Positions 8,204 to 17,174 of a stretch of 64,000 nucleotides of DNA are shown piece after piece. The stretch's first letter is position 1, and every line of letters starts with the position of its first letter. The notes beneath the pieces are model-generated. The model made no database searches. It had not been told where the DNA came from and saw only the letters and a program-made list of their open reading frames with translations. Position numbers and translations under genes: made by a program. Origin of the DNA: Allobosea sp. BH3 (lineage in GTDB: Bacteria; Pseudomonadota; Alphaproteobacteria; Rhizobiales; Beijerinckiaceae); assembly GCF_025499465.1 (NCBI RefSeq), contig NZ_JAIMCA010000006.1, positions 186,001 to 250,000 on the forward strand, read 5' to 3'.

Positions 8204-9442
8204 ATGGCCCGTCTGGTGATGAAATTCGGTGGCACGTCCGTCGCCACCGTCGAGCGGATCAAGAACGCGGCGCGCCACGTCAAACGCGAGTTCGACGCGG
8301 GCCACGAGGTCGCGGTCATCGTCTCGGCCATGTCTGGCAAGACCAACGAGCTGGTTTCTTGGTGTAAAGAGGCGGCCCCGATCTACGACCAGGCCGAATA
8401 CGACGTCGTCGTCGCCTCGGGTGAGCAGGTCACCTCCGGGCTCCTGGCGATCGTGCTGCAGGAGATGGGGCTGCCGGCGCGCTCCTGGCAAGGCTGGCAG
8501 ATTCCGCTCTACGGCTCGGATGCCCACGGCTCCTCGCGCATCGAGAGCGTCGACGGCGCCGGCATCCTTGCCGGCTTCGACCGCAACCGCGAGATCGCGG
8601 TCTGCTCCGGCTTCCAGGGCGTGCATGCCCAGACGAACCGCATCGTCACGCTCGGCCGCGGCGGCTCGGACACCAGCGCTGTGGCGCTGGCCGCCGGCCT
8701 CAAGGCCGATCGCTGCGACATCTACACCGATGTCGACGGCGTCTACACCACCGATCCGCGCGTGGTGCCGAAGGCGAAGCGCATGGACAAGGTCTCCTTC
8801 GAGGAGATGCTGGAGATGGCTTCGCTCGGCTCCAAGGTGCTGCAGGTGCGCTCCGTCGAGATCGCCATGACGCAGCGCGTGCCGACCTATGTGCGCTCCT
8901 CCTTCGACGACCCCGACAATCCGAAGCTTGGCACCCTCATCTGTGACGAGGACGACATCGTGGAACAGCAGATCGTCACCGGCATCGCCTTCTCCCGGGA
9001 CGAAGCCCAGATCACCCTCCGGCGCGTGGCCGACAAGCCCGGCGTCGCGGCGGCGATCTTCGGCCCGCTCGCCGATGCCAACATCAATGTCGACATGATC
9101 ATCCAGGTCGTCTCGGACGACCAGGCGACGACCGACATCACCTTCACCGTGCCGACCGCCGATTACGAGCGCGCCAAGACGCTGCTCGAGAGCAAGCACG
9201 ACGTGATCGCCTATCAGGAGATCCAGGGTGCGACCGACGTGGTGAAGATCTCGGCGATCGGCATCGGCATGCGCTCGCATGCTGGCGTCGCGGCCCGCGC
9301 CTTCAGGGCGCTGGCCGAGAAGGGCATCAACATCCGCGCCATCACGACCTCCGAGATCAAGTTCTCGGTACTGATCGACGCCGCCTATACCGAGCTGGCG
9401 GTCCGCACGCTGCACTCGCTCTATGGGCTCGACGCGGCCTGA
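8204..9442 (+). CDS. lysC: Aspartate kinase
   Basis: It phosphorylates L-aspartate with ATP, the first step toward lysine, threonine, methionine and diaminopimelate. The protein has 412 residues. The N-terminal amino-acid kinase domain starts with VMKFGGTSVA and carries the GRGGSDTSA nucleotide loop and the DVDGVYTTDPR aspartate segment. It is followed by two ACT domains (from about residue 265, with DKPGVAAAIFGPLADANINVD as the first). This is the usual length of lysine/threonine-feedback-inhibited class enzymes. The ATG at 8204 begins directly with the conserved kinase strand; the longer open frame upstream is non-coding. It is divergent from ubiG. Confidence 0.96.
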   Translation: MARLVMKFGGTSVATVERIKNAARHVKREFDAGHEVAVIVSAMSGKTNELVSWCKEAAPIYDQAEYDVVVASGEQVTSGLLAIVLQEMGLPARSWQGWQIPLYGSDAHGSSRIESVDGAGILAGFDRNREIAVCSGFQGVHAQTNRIVTLGRGGSDTSAVALAAGLKADRCDIYTDVDGVYTTDPRVVPKAKRMDKVSFEEMLEMASLGSKVLQVRSVEIAMTQRVPTYVRSSFDDPDNPKLGTLICDEDDIVEQQIVTGIAFSRDEAQITLRRVADKPGVAAAIFGPLADANINVDMIIQVVSDDQATTDITFTVPTADYERAKTLLESKHDVIAYQEIQGATDVVKISAIGIGMRSHAGVAARAFRALAEKGINIRAITTSEIKFSVLIDAAYTELAVRTLHSLYGLDAA

Positions 9443-9508
9443 TTGAGGCCGCGTCTGGCAGAGTCGCGCATTGACCCAGAGTAACTGGGCCGAGGCTCTG
9501 CCCATTTC

Positions 9509-10957
9509 TTGAGCGAAGAAAAAGTCTTAAGGTCTTCATGCCAGATTTTCGAGCACTGCATTCAGCAGGCTCGAGAGTTCGTGGCTACCGATCCCGACGT
9601 CAGTGCACCGGCCCCCGTGATGATCACCGTGGCCGCCATCCAGAAGCTCATGACGGCCGGCGGTGTAACCGAGCGGTCAAATGGGGTCGCTCGCGCCTTG
9701 CTGCCTGTGGCGATGACCCAGGTTCGCGGTGCGGCACATGCCTATTGCGACCATCTTGAGCGCTCGGTCACCGACATGAAGGCTCATGTCGCGCTCAAAC
9801 GCGACGCGATCGTCGATGCCGAGGCCAGACATTTCGAGATCCTGTTCACCGGCGCTTTCGGCCAGGATTATGCGGATGCTCTGATAAGCGCTGCAGCGAC
9901 CGAGTCGGGGTACGCCATGGGCGTGCGTACCCGGCTCGGAACCTCGCTACGTCTGATCGAGCCGCTTTTCGCCGCCATCCTCAAGAGCAGGCGCCTCAGC
10001 GCCAAGCAAGCCGTCGCGGATTGTGCCGCCCTGACCAAGCTCCTGCTGAGCGACGCGCTCGCCGCGACCTCCTGCTTCCAGCGTGCGACGCGTATCGAAC
10101 TGCAGCAGCGCGAGCAGGCACTCCAGGCGAATTCGGCCGCCTTTCAAAACGATGTCGCCTCACTGGCAGAGCGGCTCGAAGCCGCCGCCTCGGCTCTGCG
10201 CTCCTATTCGACCGCGAGCGTCGAATGCAGCGAGCAAGCCGACCGGCAGGCGATCGCCGCCGAAAGCGCGGCGCGCGATGGCGTGAGCCGGATCGAACGC
10301 ACGGTCCTGTCAACCGAAGACCTGGCCGACGCCTTGCAGCAGGTCAGCAACGAAACGCAGCAAGCCTTGTCGGTGACCGGACAAGCGGTCGAGGATCGCG
10401 CTGCCGTCACTGACGCGATCGGCGTCCTGGCAGAGGCAGCAGGACGGATCGGCTCCATCGTCACGCTCATTCAGGAAATCGCCAACAAGACCAACCTGCT
10501 TGCGCTGAATGCGACCATCGAGGCGGCCCGCGCCGGTGAGGCAGGGCTGGGCTTCGCCGTCGTGGCCGGCGAGGTCAAGAGCCTCGCGAGCCAGACCGCG
10601 AACGCGACGGCCGAAATCTCGATGCAGATCGCACAGGTGCAGGCAGCGACGAAGTCCTGCGTTGCCCATGTGGGCTCGATCGGCGGCACGATCAGCCGGC
10701 TGGAGGACGCTGCCCGCTCGATCGCCCATACGGTGAGCGAGCAGTCTAACGCGACGAGCGAGATGGCCATCAACGCACAGCAAGCGGCGACGCGAACCCA
10801 TGAGGGCGTCCAGTCGGCCCAGGCGGCACGCGCAGCGATCTTCGAAGCCACCCGCCGCTCGGTCGAGCTGGACAGCGCCGCTGTCCAGGTCGAGGCGTCG
10901 GCGGGAATGATCGGCGATCTCGTCGCCAAGTTCCTGGCCAAGCTGAAGGCCGCCTGA
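9509..10957 (+). CDS. Soluble methyl-accepting chemotaxis protein with globin-sensor-like N-terminus
   Basis: This is a cytoplasmic chemoreceptor of up to 482 residues with no membrane segment. The N-terminal 180 residues are helical and resemble a protoglobin-type sensor fold (a segment near residues 105-160 reads like its E-F helices), but the proximal heme His position appears to be Gly. The C-terminal half is the coiled-coil signalling domain, with the hairpin tip [19 protein letters not shown] near residue 330, which binds CheA/CheW. No HAMP domain and no C-terminal CheR pentapeptide are seen. The start is uncertain: TTG at 9509 lacks a ribosome site, and GTG at 9581 or ATG at 9620 are in-frame alternatives. 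No other che genes are in the window. Confidence 0.85.
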   Translation: MSEEKVLRSSCQIFEHCIQQAREFVATDPDVSAPAPVMITVAAIQKLMTAGGVTERSNGVARALLPVAMTQVRGAAHAYCDHLERSVTDMKAHVALKRDAIVDAEARHFEILFTGAFGQDYADALISAAATESGYAMGVRTRLGTSLRLIEPLFAAILKSRRLSAKQAVADCAALTKLLLSDALAATSCFQRATRIELQQREQALQANSAAFQNDVASLAERLEAAASALRSYSTASVECSEQADRQAIAAESAARDGVSRIERTVLSTEDLADALQQVSNETQQALSVTGQAVEDRAAVTDAIGVLAEAAGRIGSIVTLIQEIANKTNLLALNATIEAARAGEAGLGFAVVAGEVKSLASQTANATAEISMQIAQVQAATKSCVAHVGSIGGTISRLEDAARSIAHTVSEQSNATSEMAINAQQAATRTHEGVQSAQAARAAIFEATRRSVELDSAAVQVEASAGMIGDLVAKFLAKLKAA

Positions 10958-10991
10958 GCCGAGCCTCGCCCTTTCCAACGCTGCTCCGGCT

Positions 10992-13900
10992 TTACTCCGC
11001 CGGGTGCGTGACGTGCTCCGGCTGGCGCTTGCCGCCGAATAGCCTGCCGAGCCCTTCCGAGAGCCTGTCCATGTAGAGGAACAGGACGGGCGTGATGAAC
11101 AGCGTCAGCACCTGGGAGATCATCAGGCCGCCGACCACGGCGATGCCGAGCGGCTGACGTAGTTCAGCCGAGGCGCCCGCGCCCAGCGCGATCGGCAGCG
11201 TGCCCATCAGCGCCGCCAGCGTCGTCATCAGGATCGGCCGAAAGCGCATCAGGCAGGCTTGGTGGATGGCCTCCTGCGCGCTCTTGCCCTCGCGCCTGAG
11301 CACCAGCGCCACGTCGATCATCATGATCGCGTTCTTCTTGACGATGCCGATCAGCATCAGCAGCCCGATGATGGCGATGACCGAGAGGTCGAGCCCGAAA
11401 AGCCAGAGCGCACCGAGCGCGCCGACCGCCGCTGACGGCAGACCGGTCAGGATCGTCAGCGGGTGGATGAAGCTCTCGTAGAGGATGCCGAGCACGATGT
11501 AGATCGTCAGGATCGCGCCCATGATCAGCAGCCCCTGGTTCGCGAGCGAATCCTGGAAGGTCTTGGCGGTGCCCGCGAGCGTCGTGGAGAGCGAGGCCGG
11601 CAGGTTGATCTCCTGCTTGATCGCATTGATGCGATTGACGCTGTCGCCCAGCGCGACGCCGGGGGGCAGGTTGTAGGAGATCGTTACCGCCGGGAGCTGG
11701 CCGAGCTGGTTGACAGTGAGCTGGCCGGCCGTGCGCTCGATCCGCGCTATGGCGCCGAGCGGCACCAGCGTGCCGTTCTTGGTGCGCACGCGGATGGAAT
11801 TCAGGCGCTCGGGCGTCCACTGATCGTTGGGGTTGAACTCGACCACGACGTTGTAGCTGTCGCCGGCCGTGTAGATCGTCGAGACCTGCCTGACGCCGAA
11901 GCCCGAATAGAGCGTTGAGCGCAGGATGTCGGAGCCGATGCCGAGCGCGTTGGCCTTGTCGCGGTCGACGATCACGGTCGCCTGCAGCGCGTTGTTCTGC
12001 AGGTCGGTGGCGACGTCGAGGAAGGTCGCGCGGTCGCGGCCCATCGTGTCGGCAAGGCGCACGGCCCAGTCGTTCATCAGCGCCTGATCGAGCCCCTGCA
12101 CGACGAGCTGGTACTGGCTCTTCGAAGAGCGCGCGCCGATCTGCAGGTTCTGCACCGGCGTCATGTAGGTGTTGATGCCCGGTACCTGGGCGAGGTCCCG
12201 CCTCAGCGAGGCGAGCACCGCCGGCATGCGCGGCCGCTCGTCGAGCGGCTTCAGCTCGACGAAGAGGCGCCCGGCATTGAGCGCGGCGCTGCCGGGGCCG
12301 CTGCCGCCCACGGTCGAGGCGACGTGGGCGACATAGGGCGAGCTGCGGAAGACGGTCGCGACCTCGGCCTGCAGCTTCTGCATCGCGTCGAAGGAGATGT
12401 CCTGCCGCGCCTCGGTCGAGACGCTGAGCTGGCCGATATCCTCCTGCGGGAAGAAGCCCTTCGGCGTCACCTTCAGCAGCCAGACCGTGCCGAAAAGCGT
12501 GAGGAAGAAGGCGAGCAGCATCAGCGGCTGGAGGCGCAGGCAGAGCTTCAGCCCGCGGTCATAGCCGGCGAGCAGCGCGTCGAAGCCCTTTTCGAGCCAA
12601 CGGCCGAGCGCGTTCTCCTCATGATGCTGCGAATAGCCGGAGAGCAGGCGCGAGCACAGCATCGGCGTCAGCGTGAGCGAGACGAAGGCCGAGGCCAGGA
12701 TCGAGACCGTCACCACGATGGCGAACTCATTGAAGATGCGGCCGATGACGCCGCCCATCAGCAGAACGGGGATGAAGACCGCCACGAGCGACAGCGAGAT
12801 CGAGATGATGGTGAAGCCGATCTCGCGGGAGCCCTTCAGCGCCGCCTCGAAGGCGTCGAGTCCATCCTCCTCCATGTGGCGGACGATGTTCTCCAGCATG
12901 ACGATGGCATCGTCGACGACGAGACCGACCGAGAGGGTGAGGCCGAGCAGCGAGATGTTGTCGATCGAGAAGCCGAAGAGATACATCGCCGCCAGCGTCG
13001 CGATGATCGAGATCGGCACCGCCACCGCCGGGATGAAGGTCGCGGCCAGCCTGCGCAGGAAGACGAAGATCACCATCACCACCAGCGCGATGGTGAGCAG
13101 CAGCGTGAACTGCACATCCTCCACCGCCTGGCGGATCGAGACCGAGCGGTCGTTCAGCAAGGAGAGCGACGCTGCGGCCGGAAGCTGGGCCTCGAAGGCC
13201 GGGATCATCGCCTTGACGCGGTCCACCACCTCGACCGTGTTGGCGTCCGGCTGGCGCTGAACGGCGAGCACGATGGCGGGCGTGCCGTCATAGGTCGAGC
13301 GGGTCAGGGTGTTCTCGACCGAGTCGATCACCGTCGCCACATCGCCAAGCCGCACCGGCTTGCCGGAGCGCGTGGTGATGATGACGTTGGCGAACTGGGC
13401 GGCGTTGGCGAGCTGCGTCTTCGCCTCGATGGTGAGCTGCTGCGCGGTGTTCTGGATGGTGCCGACCGGCGTATTGGCGTTGGCGGCCGTGATTGCGAGC
13501 TGCAGCTCGTCGAGGCCGATACCGCGCGCGGCCAGCGCCGTCGGGTCAATGCGGATGCGGACCGCGTATTTCTGGCTGCCCCAGATCAGCACCTGCGCCA
13601 CGCCGTCCACGGTCGAGAGCGCGGGCGAGATCACCTGCTGGGCGAAGGCGTCGAGCTGCGAGAGCGGCACCACATCGCTCTTCAGCGCCATCAGGACGAT
13701 CGGGGCGTCAGCCGGGTTCACCTTGCGGTAGCTCGGCTGCGTCGTCATCTCGATCGGCAATTGCCGCTGGGTGCGGGCGATCGCGGCCTGCACGTCTGCC
13801 GCGGCGGCGTCGATATTGCGGTTCAGCACGAACTGGATCGCGATGGAGGTCGAGCCCTGCGCATTCGTGGTCGAGATCGAATCGATCCCGGCGATGGTGC

Positions 13901-14114
13901 CGAACTGCTTGATCAGCGGCGTCGCCACCGAGGTCGCCATGGTGTCGGGCGAGGCGCCGGGAAGCTGGGCGGAGACGTTGACGACCGGGAATTCGGCCCG
14001 AGGCAGCGCTGCCACCGGCAGGAAGCGATAGGCGAAGAGCCCTGCCAGCACCAGCGCGACCGACATCAGGATGGTCGCGACCGGATGGCGAATGCAGAAG
14101 GTGGAGACGTTCAC
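10992..14114 (-). CDS. Multidrug efflux RND permease (MdtB/MdtC-like)
   Basis: This is the inner-membrane proton-driven pump subunit of a tripartite efflux system, 1040 residues long, the normal size for HAE1-family RND proteins. The first helix begins right after the start (FCIRHPVATILMSVALVLAG). GLVVDDAIVMLEN, near residue 400, is the proton-relay helix carrying the paired Asp residues. Twelve membrane helices in two repeats flank the large periplasmic loops. The start is GTG at 14114, overlapping the adaptor stop as GTGA, so the two are translationally coupled. The third gene upstream is a MarR regulator. No outer-membrane TolC-type channel is present here and it must be supplied elsewhere. 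Likely substrates are hydrophobic drugs or bile-salt-like compounds; this is inferred from the family. Confidence 0.93.
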   Translation of the reverse strand: MNVSTFCIRHPVATILMSVALVLAGLFAYRFLPVAALPRAEFPVVNVSAQLPGASPDTMATSVATPLIKQFGTIAGIDSISTTNAQGSTSIAIQFVLNRNIDAAAADVQAAIARTQRQLPIEMTTQPSYRKVNPADAPIVLMALKSDVVPLSQLDAFAQQVISPALSTVDGVAQVLIWGSQKYAVRIRIDPTALAARGIGLDELQLAITAANANTPVGTIQNTAQQLTIEAKTQLANAAQFANVIITTRSGKPVRLGDVATVIDSVENTLTRSTYDGTPAIVLAVQRQPDANTVEVVDRVKAMIPAFEAQLPAAASLSLLNDRSVSIRQAVEDVQFTLLLTIALVVMVIFVFLRRLAATFIPAVAVPISIIATLAAMYLFGFSIDNISLLGLTLSVGLVVDDAIVMLENIVRHMEEDGLDAFEAALKGSREIGFTIISISLSLVAVFIPVLLMGGVIGRIFNEFAIVVTVSILASAFVSLTLTPMLCSRLLSGYSQHHEENALGRWLEKGFDALLAGYDRGLKLCLRLQPLMLLAFFLTLFGTVWLLKVTPKGFFPQEDIGQLSVSTEARQDISFDAMQKLQAEVATVFRSSPYVAHVASTVGGSGPGSAALNAGRLFVELKPLDERPRMPAVLASLRRDLAQVPGINTYMTPVQNLQIGARSSKSQYQLVVQGLDQALMNDWAVRLADTMGRDRATFLDVATDLQNNALQATVIVDRDKANALGIGSDILRSTLYSGFGVRQVSTIYTAGDSYNVVVEFNPNDQWTPERLNSIRVRTKNGTLVPLGAIARIERTAGQLTVNQLGQLPAVTISYNLPPGVALGDSVNRINAIKQEINLPASLSTTLAGTAKTFQDSLANQGLLIMGAILTIYIVLGILYESFIHPLTILTGLPSAAVGALGALWLFGLDLSVIAIIGLLMLIGIVKKNAIMMIDVALVLRREGKSAQEAIHQACLMRFRPILMTTLAALMGTLPIALGAGASAELRQPLGIAVVGGLMISQVLTLFITPVLFLYMDRLSEGLGRLFGGKRQPEHVTHPAE

Positions 14115-15310
14115 GAGCGTGCTCCCTCCGCAACCGGGGTGCTCAGCGCCGGCTTCTCCCCGCTCGTCGCCCGCTCGCGCACCCTCGTTCCCTGGGTCAG
14201 CCGCATCTGGCCGTCGGTGACCACGCGCTCGCCGGGCGCGACGCCTTCCGTCACCGCGGTCTTCTCACCATCGCTGAGCGCAATCTTGATCTGGCGCAGG
14301 TCGACGGTCGAATCCGGCTTCAGCACGAAGGCGTAAGGGCCCTTCTGTCCGGTCTGGACGGCGACGGTCGGAATCACGGTGACGTCCTTCAACACCTCCG
14401 GAATGATCTCGACATCGACATACTGGCCGGGCCAGAGGCTGAGGTCGTCATTGGCGAAGGCTGCTCTTGCGGTGATCGTGCCAGAGGCGATATCGACCGT
14501 GGAATCGACGAAGTTGAGCCTGCCCTCGGGCGGCTTGGCCTTCGTATTCGGCACGCGGGCCGTCACCGGCACGGGCTTGGAGGCCGCGAGCGCGCCCTGC
14601 AGCGTCGGCAGCTCGCTTTCCGGCATGGCGAAGGAGACGCGCAGCGGCTTCATCTGAGTGATGGTCAGGAGCGCGGTGCCGCTGGCGTTGGCGCTGACGA
14701 GATTGCCGGGGGTGACCTGGACCGCGCCGATGCGCCCGTCGATCGGTGCCGTGATTTTGGTGTAGCTCAGCTTCAGCCGATCCGCGTCGAGCGTCGCACG
14801 GTCGCCCTTGATGCTGGCGGCGGAGCTGCGCTCGTCGGCGGTCGCCTGGTCGACCTGCTGCTGCGTGCCCGCATTGCGCTGGAAGAGCTGCTTGTAGCGC
14901 TCCAGATCGGCGAGGTTGCGCGTATGCGTGGCCTCGTCGCGCGCCAGCATCGCCTCGTCCTTCTCGATCTGGGCCTTGATGTCGCGGTCGTCGAGGGTGA
15001 AGAGCAGGTCACCCGCCTTGACGAACTGCCCGTCGCTGACGTGCTGCGCCATGATCTGGCTGTCGATGCGCGAGCGCACCACCACGCTCGCCGGCGTCTC
15101 GACGAAGCCGATGGCGTGCTTGCGTACCGGGAAATCCGCCTGGACGGCGGCTGCGGCCACCACCGCCACCGGCGCCCCCTCGCCCCGGCGGGCAACGCTG
15201 GCCCCTTCCGGCGCGCGCGAACGCATATACCAGGCACCGCCCGCCGCAACCGCGACGAGAACGAGCCCGACGACAACTCTCGAACGTTTCAATGCCGTCT
15301 TCCTCTTCAA
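14111..15310 (-). CDS. RND efflux periplasmic adaptor (membrane fusion protein)
   Basis: This HlyD/AcrA-type adaptor links the RND permease to an outer-membrane channel. It has 399 residues: an N-terminal signal-anchor helix (VVVGLVLVAVAAGGAWYM), a first half-lipoyl segment (SRIDSQIMAQHVSDGQFVKAGDLLF, described by its ends SRIDSQ and GDLLF), a coiled-coil hairpin at about residues 110-160, a second lipoyl half (ITAPIDGRIGAVQVTPGN), and beta-barrel and proximal domains. No lipobox is present, so the N-terminal helix is the anchor. The start overlaps the marR stop by 4 bases, and the permease overlaps this gene's stop, making a tight three-gene operon. Confidence 0.92.
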   Translation of the reverse strand: MKRKTALKRSRVVVGLVLVAVAAGGAWYMRSRAPEGASVARRGEGAPVAVVAAAAVQADFPVRKHAIGFVETPASVVVRSRIDSQIMAQHVSDGQFVKAGDLLFTLDDRDIKAQIEKDEAMLARDEATHTRNLADLERYKQLFQRNAGTQQQVDQATADERSSAASIKGDRATLDADRLKLSYTKITAPIDGRIGAVQVTPGNLVSANASGTALLTITQMKPLRVSFAMPESELPTLQGALAASKPVPVTARVPNTKAKPPEGRLNFVDSTVDIASGTITARAAFANDDLSLWPGQYVDVEIIPEVLKDVTVIPTVAVQTGQKGPYAFVLKPDSTVDLRQIKIALSDGEKTAVTEGVAPGERVVTDGQMRLTQGTRVRERATSGEKPALSTPVAEGARS

Positions 15311-15783
15311 GCGGTCCGGCCGGGCGCGTCCGGCATCCCGGCCCTGTCTTCACGCGTTGTGCGCGTCTGATCGCGGATGGTGGCCAGCGCGCCGAGCGCG
15401 GCGAGGATCGCCTCTTCGTCGACGCCGCCGAGCAGATCCTGCGCGATCTCCGTCCGCACCTCGTCGAGGTCGTCCACCAGCGCCCGCCCGGTCGGGGTCA
15501 GATGCAGGCGGTAGGCACGCCGGTCGGCCGGGTCCTGCCGGCGCTCGATCAGGTTCTGGTTCTGCAGCCGGTCGAGAAGGCGGGCGAGAGAGATCGGCTG
15601 CAGATCCATCAACTCCGCCAGAGACGCCTGGTTCAGCCCCTCCTGCCGGCGCAGCCGGGTCATCACCCCCCATTGAGCCCGCGTCGTGCCGTGCTGGCGC
15701 GCGCGCTGGTCGACATAGGTGCGCAGCAACCGTGAGGTTTCCACGAGCTGGAATATGAATTCCCGCCTCAGGGGTCGCTTCAT
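15307..15783 (-). CDS. MarR family transcriptional regulator of the RND operon
   Basis: This 158-residue winged-helix protein has the recognition region LAELMDLQPISLARLLDRL and the wing QDPADRRAYRLHLT, a canonical MarR DxR wing. It is the first gene of the efflux operon, overlapping the adaptor by 4 bases (ATGA). It is therefore expected to repress its own promoter and be released by a pump substrate. GGAGACC lies before the ATG at 15783. A small inverted repeat 19 bases upstream of the start is a candidate operator. It is divergent from the old yellow enzyme gene about 200 bases away, which may be co-regulated. Confidence 0.88.
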   Translation of the reverse strand: MKRPLRREFIFQLVETSRLLRTYVDQRARQHGTTRAQWGVMTRLRRQEGLNQASLAELMDLQPISLARLLDRLQNQNLIERRQDPADRRAYRLHLTPTGRALVDDLDEVRTEIAQDLLGGVDEEAILAALGALATIRDQTRTTREDRAGMPDAPGRTA

Positions 15784-15801
15784 CCGCAGGTCTCCATTTC
15801 G

Positions 15802-15813
15802 TAAGCTTGCTTA
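15802..15813. promoter_or_regulatory. Candidate MarR operator upstream of RND operon
   Basis: TAAGC-TT-GCTTA is a perfect 5-base inverted repeat with a 2-base spacer, lying 19 bases upstream of the marR start. Short AT-rich palindromes of this size are typical MarR half-site pairs. Function is inferred from position. Confidence 0.5.
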
Positions 15814-15984
15814 TCATGTGCGGGATTACGGCGTTTTCGCGTCGCAATCTCGCATCCGCACAAATTCGCGAGGTGTATCTGCACACATGGAGGAGCGAGC
15901 CTGCGTGCATGCCACTGGCCAGCGGCGCGGCTGCGCTCTTACAGTGCGCGCCGAAAACACGTCCCTCCCAAGGTCCTCACCGAC

Positions 15985-17076
15985 ATGAGCCAGCTTTTCA
16001 GCCCCCATCAGCTCGGCGGCCTCACGCTCGCCAACCGCATCGTCATCGCGCCGATGTGCCAGTATTCCGCCCAGGACGGCGTCGCCTCAGACTGGCACAC
16101 CATCCATCTCGGGCATCTCGCCCTCTCCGGCGCCGGCCTGCTCATCATCGAGGCGACCGCCGTCGAGCCGGATGGGCGCATCAGCCCCTATGATCTCGGT
16201 CTCTGGTCGGATGAGACGGAGGCCGCGCTCGGCAAGGTGCTGGCCTCCACGCAGCGCTGGTCCGACATGCCGATCGCGATCCAGCTCGCCCATGCCGGAC
16301 GCAAGGCCTCGGTCGACCAGCCCTGGAAGGGCGGCGGGCAGCTCGCCCCGGCCGAGGGCGGCTGGCAGGTCCATGCCCCCTCCCCGGTCGGATTCGAGAG
16401 CTACCCGAACCCACCGCGCGCCCTGACCAAGGACGATATCGCCCGGTTGGTCGACGCCTTCGCGGATTCGGCCAGGCGCGCTGTCCGGGCAGGCTTCGCG
16501 GCCATCGAGCTCCATGGCGCGCATGGCTACCTGATGCACCAGTTCCTCTCGCCCGTCTCGAACAAGCGGGATGACGAGTACGGTGGCTCTCTGGAGAACC
16601 GCATGCGCTTCCCCCTCGCCGTGCTCGACGCGGTGCGCGCGGCGGTACCAGCGGGCTATCCCGTGGGCTTCCGCATCTCCGGGACCGACTGGGTCGAGGG
16701 CGGCTGGGATCTCGAGCAGAGCATCGCCTTCTCGCATGCGGCCAAGGCGCGTGGCGCCGATTTCATGCATGTCTCGGGTGGCGGGCTCTCGGCCAAGCAG
16801 AAGATCCCGCTCGGCCCGAACTACCAGGTGCCGCTGGCGCGCGCCGTGAAGGAGGCGACCGGCATCACCACCATCGCAGTCGGGCTCATCACCGAGCCGG
16901 AGCAGGCGGAAGCCATCATCGGCACCGGCGAAGCGGATTTCGTCGGGATCGCGCGCGGCATCCTCTACAACCCGCGCTGGCCGTGGCACGCAGCCGCCCA
17001 TCTCGGCGCCAGCGTCAAGGCGCCGAACCAGTATCTGCGCTCGCAGCCGCGGCAGTATTCCAAGCTTTTCGCCTGA
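15985..17076 (+). CDS. NADH:flavin oxidoreductase, old yellow enzyme family (YqjM-like)
   Basis: This FMN enzyme reduces activated C=C bonds of enones, nitro compounds or other electrophiles with NAD(P)H. It has 363 residues in a TIM barrel. APMCQYSA near residue 25 carries the redox-modulating Cys of the YqjM/XenA class. IQLAHAGRK is the FMN-binding strand. ELHGAHGYLMHQFLSP has the substrate-binding His pair, followed by NKRDDEYGGSLENR. IAVGLIT and FVGIARG bind the FMN phosphate. The ATG at 15985 begins the conserved N-terminus. It is divergent from the marR-RND operon, which suggests a shared detoxification theme. Whether MarR controls it is unknown. Confidence 0.92.
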   Translation: MSQLFSPHQLGGLTLANRIVIAPMCQYSAQDGVASDWHTIHLGHLALSGAGLLIIEATAVEPDGRISPYDLGLWSDETEAALGKVLASTQRWSDMPIAIQLAHAGRKASVDQPWKGGGQLAPAEGGWQVHAPSPVGFESYPNPPRALTKDDIARLVDAFADSARRAVRAGFAAIELHGAHGYLMHQFLSPVSNKRDDEYGGSLENRMRFPLAVLDAVRAAVPAGYPVGFRISGTDWVEGGWDLEQSIAFSHAAKARGADFMHVSGGGLSAKQKIPLGPNYQVPLARAVKEATGITTIAVGLITEPEQAEAIIGTGEADFVGIARGILYNPRWPWHAAAHLGASVKAPNQYLRSQPRQYSKLFA

Positions 17077-17086
17077 GCGACGCAAC

Positions 17087-17132
17087 CGTCATTCCGGGCA
17101 AGTGCGGCTAAACCCGCTTGCCCGGAATGACG
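17087..17132. repeat. Short inverted repeat, CGTCATTCCGGGCAAG type
   Basis: Perfect 16-base arms (17087-17102 and 17117-17132, CGTCATTCCGGGCAAG and its complement) surround a 14-base loop. It lies between the OYE stop and the carboxypeptidase start on the same strand and could act as a transcript hairpin. The terminal GTCAT...ATGAC resembles the other two palindromic elements in this window. Confidence 0.85.
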
Positions 17133-17174
17133 CGTCAGCTAGCGTTGCCCGCGAATCCACATCCGAAAGAAGCC

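Noticed and set aside
12324-14336. 670-residue plus-strand open frame opposite the RND permease
   Set aside because: Low-complexity Arg/Asp/Glu-rich shadow of the permease gene with no recognisable motif.
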